Assembly (NCBI GenBank): GCA_014799925.1
Contig: JAAVHC010000003.1
Span: 26,107 to 90,106, forward strand
Direction: 5' to 3'
Length of the DNA: 64,000 bases
Origin: Oscillibacter sp.
Lineage (GTDB): Bacteria > Bacillota > Clostridia > Oscillospirales > Oscillospiraceae
Shown: positions 17,731 through 25,516 of the stretch, piece by piece
Layout: the number at the start of each line of letters is the position of its first letter
Position numbering within the stretch: the first letter of the stretch is position 1
Program-made: the position numbers and the translations under genes
Notes under the pieces: generated by a model
What the model was told of the DNA's origin: nothing
The model's input: only the letters and a program-made list of their open reading frames with translations
The model's database searches: none

Positions 17731-18255
17731 TCAACTGAGCACCGTGATGCTGATCGCGGCGCCCGCCTGCCCGATGTAGGAGTAGTCATCCTCACGATAG
17801 GCCTTGAAATAGGCTGTCGCCGCGTATTGGCCCGGCTCCAGCACTTTATCCAGTCCGGCGGTTTCAATGTAGGATCCAACAGGGATCGCCTTGGACTGGT
17901 AGATCAGCTCCTGGGTGTCGTCTATGTAAATCTCCACCACGAGCAGTTTTGCGTTGTTGGCGGGATTTTCCAGCATCAGGTTCCCTTCGCTCCCGCCTGT
18001 GGCGAAAACAGGATTGGTGTTGATGGAAAAGGCGATCATACCCTCGTCCAGCTGCTGCTGGAGCTCCGCCTGCCGCTGCGCGATGTCAACGCCGGGCAGG
18101 ATGCCGATCGTGGCGTTGTCCGCCAGCTCCAGCGTGTCGCCTGGGCCCTGCTTTGCCAGGAAGAACCATCCTCCTATAATCAGCAGCAGCAGCACGCACA
18201 GAATAGCGGCGATAAGGAGCAGCTTTTTTCTCTTTTTCTGAACATCTGAATCCAT
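17731..18255 (-). CDS. Single-pass membrane protein of unknown function, first gene of the phase-switched pair
   Basis: 174 residues from the ATG at 18255, preceded by GGGAGG. A basic start (DVQKKRKK) and one membrane helix (LLLIAAILCVLLLLIIGGWFF, 21 residues in total, about 12-32) put the C-terminal 140 residues outside the cell. That part is beta-rich (LLVVEIYIDDTQELIYQS; YAATAYFKAYRED). Family not recognised. It is the first gene to the left of the segment bounded by a 16-bp inverted repeat; in the sequenced orientation the segment's promoter points away from it, so this gene is predicted to be silent or weakly expressed here. Confidence 0.8.
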   Translation of the reverse strand: MDSDVQKKRKKLLLIAAILCVLLLLIIGGWFFLAKQGPGDTLELADNATIGILPGVDIAQRQAELQQQLDEGMIAFSINTNPVFATGGSEGNLMLENPANNAKLLVVEIYIDDTQELIYQSKAIPVGSYIETAGLDKVLEPGQYAATAYFKAYREDDYSYIGQAGAAISITVLS

Positions 18256-18415
18256 TGTAAAACCTCCCTGATTTTCGGGGCCGCCGCGGGCGGGGCGGTT
18301 TCCGCAGCGACGCACAATATAGAATTGGATTGTTGTCGGATTATGATTTATCACAAAATTCATAATTTGTCCCTGAGGCGGCGGGCGGTTTGCCGGCGGG
18401 AAGATGGCGGCAGCG

Positions 18416-18454
18416 AAAAAATCCCTGCGCCAATGCCAAAAGGCATGGTGCAGG
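18416..18454 (-). terminator. Leftward intrinsic terminator inside the invertible segment
   Basis: On the minus strand a stem (CCTGCACCATGCC / GGCATTGGCGCAGG with one bulge, TTTT loop) is followed by GATTTTTT. In this orientation it would stop any transcript entering from the recombinase gene before the exported-protein operon. The plus strand has no T-run, so the terminator is one-way. Confidence 0.75.
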
Positions 18455-18551
18455 ACGCAAAAAATAAGCCGGGCAAATTTTGGCTTCTGTCCGGCCTGAT
18501 TTGTTATGTAAAAATGAGTGTTTCGGCTACGCAAAAATTGGAGAAAAAGGC

Positions 18552-18580
18552 TTGCGTTTTGCGATTGCCTGTGTTATGAT
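18552..18580 (+). promoter_or_regulatory. Promoter inside the invertible segment, pointing right (OFF)
   Basis: TTGCGT (18552-18557), 17-base spacer, TATGAT (18575-18580). In the sequenced orientation it fires toward the 3' end of the recombinase gene, antisense to it. Confidence 0.75.
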
Positions 18581-18663
18581 GATGCTGCGAGGCGAAAAGC
18601 CGCAATAAAAAGGGCCTTTCTCCGCGGTCAGTTGCGGCAATTTATGAATTTTGTGATGCACCA

Positions 18664-19509
18664 CTAGGATATCAATTCGAGCCGGTCCATCTGCTGAGCG
18701 TGTTCTGCGCCGGTGGAGATCAGATAGATCCTGGTAGTTTCAATTGAGCTGTGGCCCAGCACATCCGCCAGCTTGACCACATCCCGGCAGGCCCGGTAAA
18801 AGGTCTGTGCAAACAGGTGCCGCAGGTTGTGAGGGAATACCTTGGAGGGGGCCACGCCTGCTTTTTGGCAGATGGCTTTCATTTCCGCCCAAATCTGCCG
18901 CCTGGACAGCCCCTTTCCGTTTCTGGTGAGAAAGATTTCACCGGAGACGGTTTTTTGTTTTTTCGCGTACTTTTGCAGCTTCCGGCACAGCTTTCCGGGG
19001 ATCAGGATTGTGCGGATCTTGCCCTTCAGACTGACCTCGGCCCGTCCGGCGTTCACGGCTTCTACCGTAATATATTTCACCTCACTGACCCGGATGCCCG
19101 TAGCGCAGATCGTCTCCATCAGCAGGGCCAGTCGGGTCCTGCCCGCTTCATTGGCTGTTTCCAGAAGCCTGGCATACTCCGCCTTGCTCAGTTCCTGCTC
19201 TGTCCGGCGGAACAGCTTGCGCTGAATGCGCAGATACTTTACGCAGCATTCCTCCCGTTTCAGGAACCTGAGGAATTTATTCAGCGCAGACAGTTTGGAA
19301 TTGATGGTTTCCGGGCAGAGACCGGACGACCGCAAATGTGTCTTCCATCCGGCGGCGGTCTCCTTTTCAAGGGGATTACTGCCCAGCCAGGCCGCGAAAC
19401 TCCGAATATCCCGCAGGTATTTTTCAATGGTGCCGGAAGAGCGCTCGTCCTCCTCCATATACTGCTTGAACGCGGTGATTTGGACGGCAGAAATGGTATG
19501 ATGCCTCAT
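18664..19509 (-). CDS. Tyrosine recombinase (XerC/D-type), probable invertase of the adjacent segment
   Basis: 281 residues from the ATG at 19509 (AAAGGAG site); another in-frame ATG at 19527 is possible. An N-terminal SAM-like DNA-binding domain (ITAFKQYMEEDERSSGTIEKY) precedes the catalytic domain with all expected residues: Arg in ATGIRVSEV (about 170), HNLRH (about 241-245), the GHSS His (about 267) and the Tyr nucleophile in TRIYL (about 276). Small XerC/D-like enzymes without phage partners often invert adjacent promoter segments in gut anaerobes. Its gene abuts a 16-bp inverted repeat, so DNA inversion is the most likely job. No phage genes are near. Confidence 0.92.
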   Translation of the reverse strand: MRHHTISAVQITAFKQYMEEDERSSGTIEKYLRDIRSFAAWLGSNPLEKETAAGWKTHLRSSGLCPETINSKLSALNKFLRFLKREECCVKYLRIQRKLFRRTEQELSKAEYARLLETANEAGRTRLALLMETICATGIRVSEVKYITVEAVNAGRAEVSLKGKIRTILIPGKLCRKLQKYAKKQKTVSGEIFLTRNGKGLSRRQIWAEMKAICQKAGVAPSKVFPHNLRHLFAQTFYRACRDVVKLADVLGHSSIETTRIYLISTGAEHAQQMDRLELIS

Positions 19510-19932
19510 AGAGAACAACTCCTTTTTCATTTCCTTTGGTGCGTCTTGTGACAGCTGCCAGAGGATGGATGGCGGGCTGCCAGCCGCTCCTCTTGCCAGC
19601 AGCAAACGACACCATATTTTTTCTCAAACAGCCGTTTTGAATTTACTTATTCAAGTAGAAAGACAACGGAATCGAAGGGCGTTTGATTGTGCAAACTGAC
19701 GAACGATAGCTGAGCGCGCTTAAAAAATGCGGCAGTACCGTCAGCCGGCGGCGTAACGTCTTCAAAACGGGAAAAATACCCTTTGAAAAGAAATCTTTCG
19801 GCGGTTCACGGACTGCGCCCCCGCATAAAAAATTGAGCGGAAAAGAGAAGAACCCGTTTCGGCCGCAAAAAGCCCTGCGCGCCACATCTCCGAGTAAAAC
19901 GGCTCGGATCATAATCATCCAACAAAATGAAA
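19510..19932. other. Intergenic stretch upstream of the recombinase
   Basis: No supported gene. A small inverted repeat (TTGAAT/ATTCAA, about 19635-19655) could be an operator for the recombinase; the 100-residue open frame here has no ribosome site or recognisable protein. Confidence 0.4.
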
Positions 19933-19958
19933 CCGGGGACCTCACCAGAGGTCCCCGG
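19933..19958 (-). terminator. Terminator of a short minus-strand transcript
   Basis: CCGGGGACCTC / GAGGTCCCCGG with an ACCA-type loop, followed on the minus strand by TTTCATTTT. It implies a short transcription unit from about 20160 leftward. Confidence 0.65.
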
Positions 19959-19963
19959 AGGAT

Positions 19964-20101
19964 TTAGCAGATAGTGAAGTGGCACAAGCAGCTCGGACCG
20001 CTGGCTGCCACGGCATGAAAATCCAGGTCATTTTGGCTGGGATTACAGCCAGGGCAGGGGAAGTCCTTCCGGAAGCCGGAGGAGTACGCATGTGGCTCCA
20101 A
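19964..20101 (-). CDS. Possible short cysteine-rich peptide
   Basis: A minus-strand frame from a TTG (20101) with CGAAGG 8 bases upstream encodes 45 residues with five cysteines, including FPCPGCNP and a C-terminal PSCLCHFTIC. It ends 6 bases before the terminator hairpin. Only a TTG start is available and I know no matching family, so this could be chance or a non-coding RNA. Nothing else is supported from 20102 to 20502 apart from hairpins (CGCCGCCGTAAACGGCGGC near 20230). Confidence 0.25.
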   Translation of the reverse strand: MEPHAYSSGFRKDFPCPGCNPSQNDLDFHAVAASGPSCLCHFTIC

Positions 20102-20502
20102 CCCATTGACCTTCGCCTTTCCCCTCCCGGCTTCATACCATCAGACTCTTTATAAGCGGCACATCATGATATCACGATTTGTCGGAAAGCGGAATGGCGT
20201 ATCATGTTAATATCCGGTCAATTTACTCGCCGCCGTAAACGGCGGCAACCGTAGAACATGGCACATAGTATTTCCAACCTTTCAGCTCGGAAGTAATACT
20301 TCCCGTTTACCGGCAGCTGTGAATTGCCGACGGCGTCCTGTTTACGGACCGGCTCTAAAAAATTATCCGGAAATATGACTATGCTTTTTTTCGGTTCTGT
20401 GGTAGAATAGGATAGAAACTGTCAAATGAGGGAAGGACTGGCGCAGTCGACGCGTGCGGTGATTGATCTGGTGCTTCCCTGATATGAATGGAGGAGGAAC
20501 TT

Positions 20503-21435
20503 ATGGCAATCGTATCGGAATATTACTTTCCCTCCAGCGAGGGAAAAACCCTGATTCATGTCAATCAATGGACGCCGGCGGGGCGGGAGATTGCCGGCGT
20601 GGTGCAGATCGCCCACGGCGTGGCGGAGTATGGCGCGCGGTACGCGCCCTTTGCCCGGTATCTGTGCGGCCGCGGCTTTGTAGTGGTGGCCAATGACCAT
20701 CTGGGCCACGGCCAGTCCGTCATCGAGGGCTGTCCCATGGTCTATCTGGGGGAGGAGAACGGCTGGCAGCACGTGGTGGACGACATGGAGGAGCTGCGCC
20801 GCCGTACGGCTAAGGTGTATCCTGACAAGCCGTATTTTCTTTTCGGTCACTCCATGGGTTCCTTCCTGTCCCGTACCCATCTGATCCGCTACCCCGGCCA
20901 GCTGGCCGGCTGCGTCCTCTGCGGTACGGGGCATCAGTCCGCCGCCATCATCGCGGGGGGCAGGCTGGTAGCCGATCATGAGATCAGGCGGCTGGGGAAA
21001 AAGGCGTACAGCGTCAGGGCCGACGATCTGGCCTTTGGCGCGTATAATAAGGCGTTTGCCCCTACCCGCACCCGCTTTGACTGGGTTTCCGCCGACGAGG
21101 CCAATGTGGACGCCTATATTGCCGACCCGCTCTGCGGCGGGGACACCACCCTGGGCCTGTTCCGGGATATGCTGGACGGCCTGAGCTGCATCACCAGGCA
21201 GTCCAACATTGACAGGATGGATAAGAATCTGCCGGTATTTTTCATCGCGGGAGACCAGGATCCGGTAGGGGATATGGGCAAGGGTGTGCAGAAAGCCTTC
21301 AATTGCTTTAAAAAAGCCGGTTTGCAGGACGTAAGCATAAAGCTTTACCACGGCCTGCGCCACGAGATCCTGAACGAGGCCAGCAGGCAGTACGTCTATA
21401 AGGATGTGTCGGATTGGCTGGAGGCCCGGATCTGA
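20503..21435 (+). CDS. Alpha/beta hydrolase, monoacylglycerol-lipase type
   Basis: 310 residues from the ATG at 20503, chosen because GGAGGAGGAAC lies directly upstream and overlaps the earlier ATG at 20488. The serine-hydrolase core is clear: oxyanion region HGVAEYGARY (about 43), HLGHGQS (about 66), nucleophile elbow GHSMGS (Ser about 117), acid in GDQDPVG (about 249) and His in LYHGLRHEIL (about 285). These are features of the Hydrolase_4/lysophospholipase family that removes acyl chains from glycerolipids. No signal peptide, so cytoplasmic. Its last 40 bases overlap the 3' end of the convergent membrane-protein gene. Confidence 0.88.
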   Translation: MAIVSEYYFPSSEGKTLIHVNQWTPAGREIAGVVQIAHGVAEYGARYAPFARYLCGRGFVVVANDHLGHGQSVIEGCPMVYLGEENGWQHVVDDMEELRRRTAKVYPDKPYFLFGHSMGSFLSRTHLIRYPGQLAGCVLCGTGHQSAAIIAGGRLVADHEIRRLGKKAYSVRADDLAFGAYNKAFAPTRTRFDWVSADEANVDAYIADPLCGGDTTLGLFRDMLDGLSCITRQSNIDRMDKNLPVFFIAGDQDPVGDMGKGVQKAFNCFKKAGLQDVSIKLYHGLRHEILNEASRQYVYKDVSDWLEARI

Positions 21436-21959
21436 GCGAGCGCCGCGCCGGCCGACAGCAGCTCCGTGTCCTGATATCGCCGCAGCAGCGCCCAGGACAG
21501 GACGGCGTCCGCCGCCAGTATCATCCACAGCAAAAAGACCGCCCATGGCGGGACCGCGTCGGCCAGCAGGACTGCCGCCGGCTGTATCAGCCGCACCGCC
21601 GCGGCGGACAGCACCCCCCAGATCAGGGCGAACTGGGGGCAGATGCGCCCCCGGATGTGGCCCCGCATGAGCCGGTAGTCCCAGAATTGCACGCCCAGCG
21701 CCTTGTCGTAGAAGAGGTGGACCAGATACTCCACGCCCGTGCATACCGCGCCCCCCAGGAGGATAAGCGGGAAGAAGCCGGCTCCCTCCGGCGTCAGGGC
21801 GAGCAGGGCGGTCATGGCCAGCCCATAAACCGGGCACAGGGGCAGCAGCAGGAAACACTTGCGCACCTGTCTGGGAGAGCGGGAGAGCCAGGCGTAGAGC
21901 TTTTCCAGGCCATAACCGGCAAAGCTGTACAAGAGGAACCAGACAAACCATGGGGACAT
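21396..21959 (-). CDS. PF06541-type small integral membrane protein
   Basis: 187 residues with about five hydrophobic helices (FVWFLLYSFAGYGLEKLYAW at the N-terminus; FPLILLGGAVCTGVEYLVHLF; WGVLSAAAVRLI; WAVFLLWMILAADAVLSWAL). The motif GxGxExxY followed by P(L/Y)xPVYG and GxxxExxxH matches the putative ABC-transporter type IV permease family PF06541, whose transported substrate is unknown. Convergent with, and overlapping by 40 bp, the lipase gene. Confidence 0.75.
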   Translation of the reverse strand: MSPWFVWFLLYSFAGYGLEKLYAWLSRSPRQVRKCFLLLPLCPVYGLAMTALLALTPEGAGFFPLILLGGAVCTGVEYLVHLFYDKALGVQFWDYRLMRGHIRGRICPQFALIWGVLSAAAVRLIQPAAVLLADAVPPWAVFLLWMILAADAVLSWALLRRYQDTELLSAGAALAQIRASSQSDTSL

Positions 21960-22250
21960 AGCGGACGCTCCTTTTTGTCAAATGGGGGATATAGACATAA
22001 AGGTAGCATCCCCGTCCCGGTCAGAAATATTACTTCCGAACCGAAAGGCCGGAAGTAATATATGCCATGTTTTGCAGATTTCGCAATGACCACATCGAGT
22101 GGTCATGCGAAATTGAATTCTGCACGGCCACTCGATATGGCCGTTGCAGAATCGCGGTTGCCGCCGCTTGCGGCGGCAAGCAAAGCGGCTTGAATCAAAT
22201 GATTATTTCCGAATTTTTAATTCGGAAATAATATACGGGAGGTGGAGAAC
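21960..22250. other. Intergenic array of five hairpins
   Basis: Successive stems occur at 22028-22062 (ATATTACTTCCG / CGGAAGTAATAT), 22079-22112, 22117-22152, 22158-22179 (TTGCCGCCG / CGGCGGCAA) and 22202-22232 (ATTATTTCCGAA / TTCGGAAATAAT). The second and third form a repeat also found at 33769-33844. No gene is present. Confidence 0.8.
22079..22152 (+). repeat. Tandem-hairpin repeat, copy 1
   Basis: Hairpin 1: TTTCGCA-a-TGACCAC, loop ATCGA, GTGGTCA-TGCGAAA. Hairpin 2: ATTCTGC-a-CGGCCA, loop CTCGATA, TGGCCG-tt-GCAGAAT. Compared with copy 2 the outer stem of hairpin 1 differs on both sides while pairing is kept. Confidence 0.8.
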
Positions 22251-22841
22251 GTGGAGGACAACTGGGAGGCGCTGCGGCGGGAGTGCCTGAGCTGCCGGGA
22301 GTGCGCCCTGTGTCAGACCAGGAAGAACGTAGTCTTCGGCGTGGGCAATCCCCAGGCGGAGATCATGCTGGTAGGAGAGGGCCCCGGCGCCAATGAGGAC
22401 GAGCAGGGAATCCCCTTCGTGGGCCGCGCGGGGCAGTTTTTGGACGACATGCTGGCCATTATCGGGCTGGACCGGACCAAAGTCTATATCGCCAACATCG
22501 TCAAATGCCGCCCGCCGGGAAACCGGGACCCGCTGAATGTGGAGCAGGACGCCTGCATCGGCTACCTGCGCCGCCAGATCGCGCTCATTCAGCCGAAAAT
22601 AATCATCAGCCTGGGGCGTATCGCCGCCATGCGGCTGATCAACGAGAAATTCCGTATCACCAGGGAGCACGGCGTCTGGTTTGACGTGGACGGCGTGCGG
22701 ATGATGGCAATCTACCATCCCTCCGCTCTGCTGAGGGACCCCGGCAAAAGGCCGGAGACTTTTGATGATCTCAAGTCTCTCCAGCGGGAGATCGGGCGGG
22801 TCTGCCGGCGCACGGAATTGAATAAACCATGGGAAATGTAA
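22251..22841 (+). CDS. Uracil-DNA glycosylase, Fe-S (family 4) type
   Basis: 196 residues from the GTG at 22251 (GGGAGG site 8 bases upstream; the GTG at 22242 lies inside that site). Cluster cysteines are visible in [10 protein letters not shown] near the N-terminus and in [11 protein letters not shown] and DACIGYL (about 85-105). The active-site motif [17 protein letters not shown] (about residues 42-58) and the C-terminal HPSALLR confirm the fold. It excises uracil from DNA in base-excision repair. The gene ends about 50 bp before the DUF1846 gene. Confidence 0.9.
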   Translation: MEDNWEALRRECLSCRECALCQTRKNVVFGVGNPQAEIMLVGEGPGANEDEQGIPFVGRAGQFLDDMLAIIGLDRTKVYIANIVKCRPPGNRDPLNVEQDACIGYLRRQIALIQPKIIISLGRIAAMRLINEKFRITREHGVWFDVDGVRMMAIYHPSALLRDPGKRPETFDDLKSLQREIGRVCRRTELNKPWEM

Positions 22842-22893
22842 ATTTGGATGACCCGGCATATTGTGGATGAAGGATTTGGAAGAGGGAGAAGTT

Positions 22894-24378
22894 ATGACGA
22901 AGACTGGATTTGACAACCAGAAGTATATTGAGACCCAGTCCGCTCACATCCGTGAGCGGATCGGTCAGTTCGGCGGGAAACTGTACCTGGAGTTTGGCGG
23001 GAAGCTCTTCGATGATTTCCACGCTTCCAGGGTGCTTCCCGGCTTTGAACCGGACAGCAAGATCCGGATGCTCCAGCAGCTCCGGGACGACGTGGAGATC
23101 GTGGTGGCCATCAGCGCCGGGGATATCGAAAAGAACAAGGTCCGGGGCGACCTGGGCATCCCCTATGAGGAGGACGTGCTGCGGCTGATCGACGTGTTCC
23201 GGGAAATGGAGCTGTATGTGGGCAGCGTGGTGGTGACCCAGTACAGCGGCCAGCACGCCGCCGACGCCTTTTTGAAGCGGCTGAGCACCCTGGGGGTGCG
23301 GACCTACCGCCATTATCCCATTGCCGGGTATCCCCACAACGTGGATCTGATCGTCAGCGAGGAGGGCTACGGGCGCAACGAGTACATTGAGACCACCCGC
23401 CCCCTGGTGGTGGTCACCGCTCCCGGTCCCGGCAGCGGGAAAATGGCCACCTGTCTCAGCCAGCTCTACCACGAGAACCGCCGGGGCCGGAAGGCGGGCT
23501 ACGCCAAGTTTGAGACCTTCCCGGTCTGGAATCTGCCCCTGGACCACCCGGTGAACCTGGCCTATGAGGCCGCCACCGCCGACCTCAACGACGTGAACAT
23601 GATCGACCCCTTCCATCTGGAGGCCTACGGCGTCACCACGGTCAACTACAACCGGGACGTGGAGGTCTTCCCCGTCCTGCGGACCATATTCGAGTCCATC
23701 CTGGGTCAGTGTCCCTACCAGTCTCCCACGGATATGGGGGTCAATATGGTTGGGAACTGCATCGTGGACGACGGAGCGTGCCGGGAGGCGTCCCATATGG
23801 AGATCCTGCGGCGGTACTACACCGCCCTCAACGGCAGGCTCCGGGGGATGGTGGACCGGGAGGTGGTCTACAAGCTGGAGCTGCTGATGAAGCGCTCCGG
23901 CGTTACCTCCGCCATTTTCCCCGCCGTGGCGGCTTCCCTGGCAAAGGAGGAGGCTACGGGGGCCCCCGCCGGAGCCATGGTCCTGCCGGACGGCAGGGTC
24001 ATCACCGGCAAGACCAGCGATCAGATCGGCGCCTCCGCCGCCCTGCTGCTGAACGCGCTGAAAGCCCTGGGCGGCATCGACCAGGAGCTGGACCTGATTT
24101 CCGTTCAGGTGCTGGAGCCCATCTGCCGGCTGAAGACCGGAAGCCTGGGCAACAAGAATCCCCGGCTCCACAGCGACGAGGTGCTGATTGCCCTGTGCGT
24201 CAGCGCGCTGACCAACCCCATCGCCGACCTGGCCCAGAAGCAGCTGCCCAAGCTGAAGGGCTGCGGGGCTCACTTTACGGTGGTGCTCAGCGATGTGGAC
24301 GAGAATCTCTATAAGCGTCTGGGGATGCACGTCAGCTATGAGGCGAAATACGAGCGGCAGAGACTATACTACAAGTAA
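22894..24378 (+). CDS. DUF1846 protein
   Basis: 494 residues from the ATG at 22894 (GAGGGAGAAG upstream); this matches the usual length of the family, whereas the TTG at 22861 would add an unconserved tail. The N-terminus (KTGFDNQKYIETQSAHIRER) and the nucleotide-binding-like segment PGPGSGKMATCLSQLYHE (about 180) are characteristic. The fold is known for the family but the enzymatic role is not; it is common in anaerobic Firmicutes. It opens a run of four same-strand genes ending with tex. Confidence 0.88.
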   Translation: MTKTGFDNQKYIETQSAHIRERIGQFGGKLYLEFGGKLFDDFHASRVLPGFEPDSKIRMLQQLRDDVEIVVAISAGDIEKNKVRGDLGIPYEEDVLRLIDVFREMELYVGSVVVTQYSGQHAADAFLKRLSTLGVRTYRHYPIAGYPHNVDLIVSEEGYGRNEYIETTRPLVVVTAPGPGSGKMATCLSQLYHENRRGRKAGYAKFETFPVWNLPLDHPVNLAYEAATADLNDVNMIDPFHLEAYGVTTVNYNRDVEVFPVLRTIFESILGQCPYQSPTDMGVNMVGNCIVDDGACREASHMEILRRYYTALNGRLRGMVDREVVYKLELLMKRSGVTSAIFPAVAASLAKEEATGAPAGAMVLPDGRVITGKTSDQIGASAALLLNALKALGGIDQELDLISVQVLEPICRLKTGSLGNKNPRLHSDEVLIALCVSALTNPIADLAQKQLPKLKGCGAHFTVVLSDVDENLYKRLGMHVSYEAKYERQRLYYK

Positions 24379-24393
24379 TAAAAGGGCATAATT

Positions 24394-24969
24394 ATGACGA
24401 GGGTATATTTTGTCCGCCACGCCCAGTCCGACTGGCGCAGCGGAACGGACCGTGACCGCGGCCTGACCGCTGAGGCGCTGGAGGACCGGAAGGCCGTTTT
24501 GGAATTTCTGCGGGACAAACAGGTGGACGTGTTCTATTGCAGCCCTTACCGGCGCAGCCTGGACACCATCCGGGAGACGGCGGAGTTTTACGGCAAACCC
24601 ATCCTGACGGACGAACGTCTCCGGGAGCGGGAGGCCGCCCCCGGCGGCAACAACCGGAAGCTGTTCCGGAAGCGATGGGCGGATTTTGACTGGCACGAGC
24701 CCGGCGGGGAGACCCTGCGGTCCGTCCAGGAGCGGAACATGGCCGCGCTGACGGAGATTCTGGAACAGAACCGGGATAAGACCGTTGTCATCGGCACCCA
24801 CGGCACCGCGCTCAGCACGATTTTAAATCACTACGATCCCGGCTATGACTGTGACTCGTTTTTGCGGATCATCGACTGGATGCCCTTCGTGGTGGAGCTG
24901 GATTTTGACGGGACGCGCCTCCTGTCCAAAACGGAGCATGTTCATGTAGAGAAGGTTTTCAAACCATAG
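24394..24969 (+). CDS. Histidine phosphatase superfamily protein
   Basis: 191 residues. The phosphohistidine motif is VRHAQSDWR (residues 7-15; RHG-like with Ala for Gly), the second catalytic His is in GTHGTALS (about 133) and an acidic REREAA segment supplies the usual Glu. The superfamily covers phosphoglycerate mutases and sugar or lipid phosphatases; the lack of surrounding pathway genes leaves the substrate open. It lies 15 bp after the DUF1846 gene and 10 bp before the next gene, so probably co-transcribed. Confidence 0.85.
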   Translation: MTRVYFVRHAQSDWRSGTDRDRGLTAEALEDRKAVLEFLRDKQVDVFYCSPYRRSLDTIRETAEFYGKPILTDERLREREAAPGGNNRKLFRKRWADFDWHEPGGETLRSVQERNMAALTEILEQNRDKTVVIGTHGTALSTILNHYDPGYDCDSFLRIIDWMPFVVELDFDGTRLLSKTEHVHVEKVFKP

Positions 24970-24979
24970 GAGTTGTTTT

Positions 24980-25504
24980 ATGAAAATTTTAGTTGTTGTT
25001 GACATGCAGAACGACTTCATCGACGGTGCGCTGGGCACAGCCGAGGCCGCCGTCATTGTGCCGAAGGTTGTGGAGAAGATCAGAGGCTGGACGGGGGAGG
25101 TCTACGCCACCCAGGACACCCACCAGGCGGACTACCTGACTACCCAGGAGGGCCGGAACCTCCCGGTGCCCCACTGCGTCGAGGGGACCCATGGCTGGGA
25201 CCTCGCCCCCGCCGTCCGGGAGGCCCTGACCGATTTTACCTGCCTGACCAAACCCACCTTCGGCAGCCGCTCCCTGGCGGAGACGCTGGTGATCGCCCAT
25301 CAGCACCAGCCCATCGAGGAGATCGTGCTGGTGGGCCTGTGTACGGACATCTGCGTCATCTCCAACGCCCTGCTGCTCAAGGCGTTCCTGCCGGAGGTGC
25401 CCATCCGGGTGGACGCCGCCTGCTGCGCCGGGGTCACGCCGGAGAGCCACCGGAACGCCCTGGCCGCCATGCGGCAGTGCCAGATTGCTGTAGATAACGG
25501 ATAA
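24980..25504 (+). CDS. Isochorismatase-family cysteine hydrolase (nicotinamidase-like)
   Basis: 174 residues with the family's catalytic triad: Asp in VVDMQNDF (residue 8), Lys in CLTKPTFGS (about 92) and Cys in GLCTDICVISN (about 123), the latter in the usual V-x-x-CxxT-like context. The VDMQNDFIDGALG start and the length best fit nicotinamidase-type enzymes, which hydrolyse nicotinamide to nicotinate for NAD salvage, but other amide substrates are possible. Located 10 bp after the phosphatase gene and 12 bp before tex. Confidence 0.82.
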   Translation: MKILVVVDMQNDFIDGALGTAEAAVIVPKVVEKIRGWTGEVYATQDTHQADYLTTQEGRNLPVPHCVEGTHGWDLAPAVREALTDFTCLTKPTFGSRSLAETLVIAHQHQPIEEIVLVGLCTDICVISNALLLKAFLPEVPIRVDAACCAGVTPESHRNALAAMRQCQIAVDNG

Positions 25505-25516
25505 GAGAGGAAACCG

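Larger units (their letters stand above)
18350..18657. promoter_or_regulatory. Putative invertible promoter segment (phase switch)
   Basis: ATCACAAAATTCATAA (18350-18365) and its exact complement TTATGAATTTTGTGAT (18642-18657) bound about 276 bases. Allowing one mismatch the arms extend to 20 bp (18350-18369 and 18638-18657). The segment lies between a minus-strand exported-protein operon (start 18255) and a tyrosine recombinase gene whose stop is 6 bases beyond the right arm. It contains a promoter pointing right and a terminator working leftward. Inversion would aim the promoter at the operon, giving a leader of about 165 nt. Confidence 0.75.

Noticed and set aside
19643..19945. 100-codon open frame upstream of the recombinase
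   Set aside because: No ribosome site, no conserved-looking sequence, and it runs into the terminator hairpin of another unit.
22028..22232. CRISPR array
   Set aside because: The hairpins differ in sequence and spacing; there are no identical direct repeats with spacers and no cas genes.
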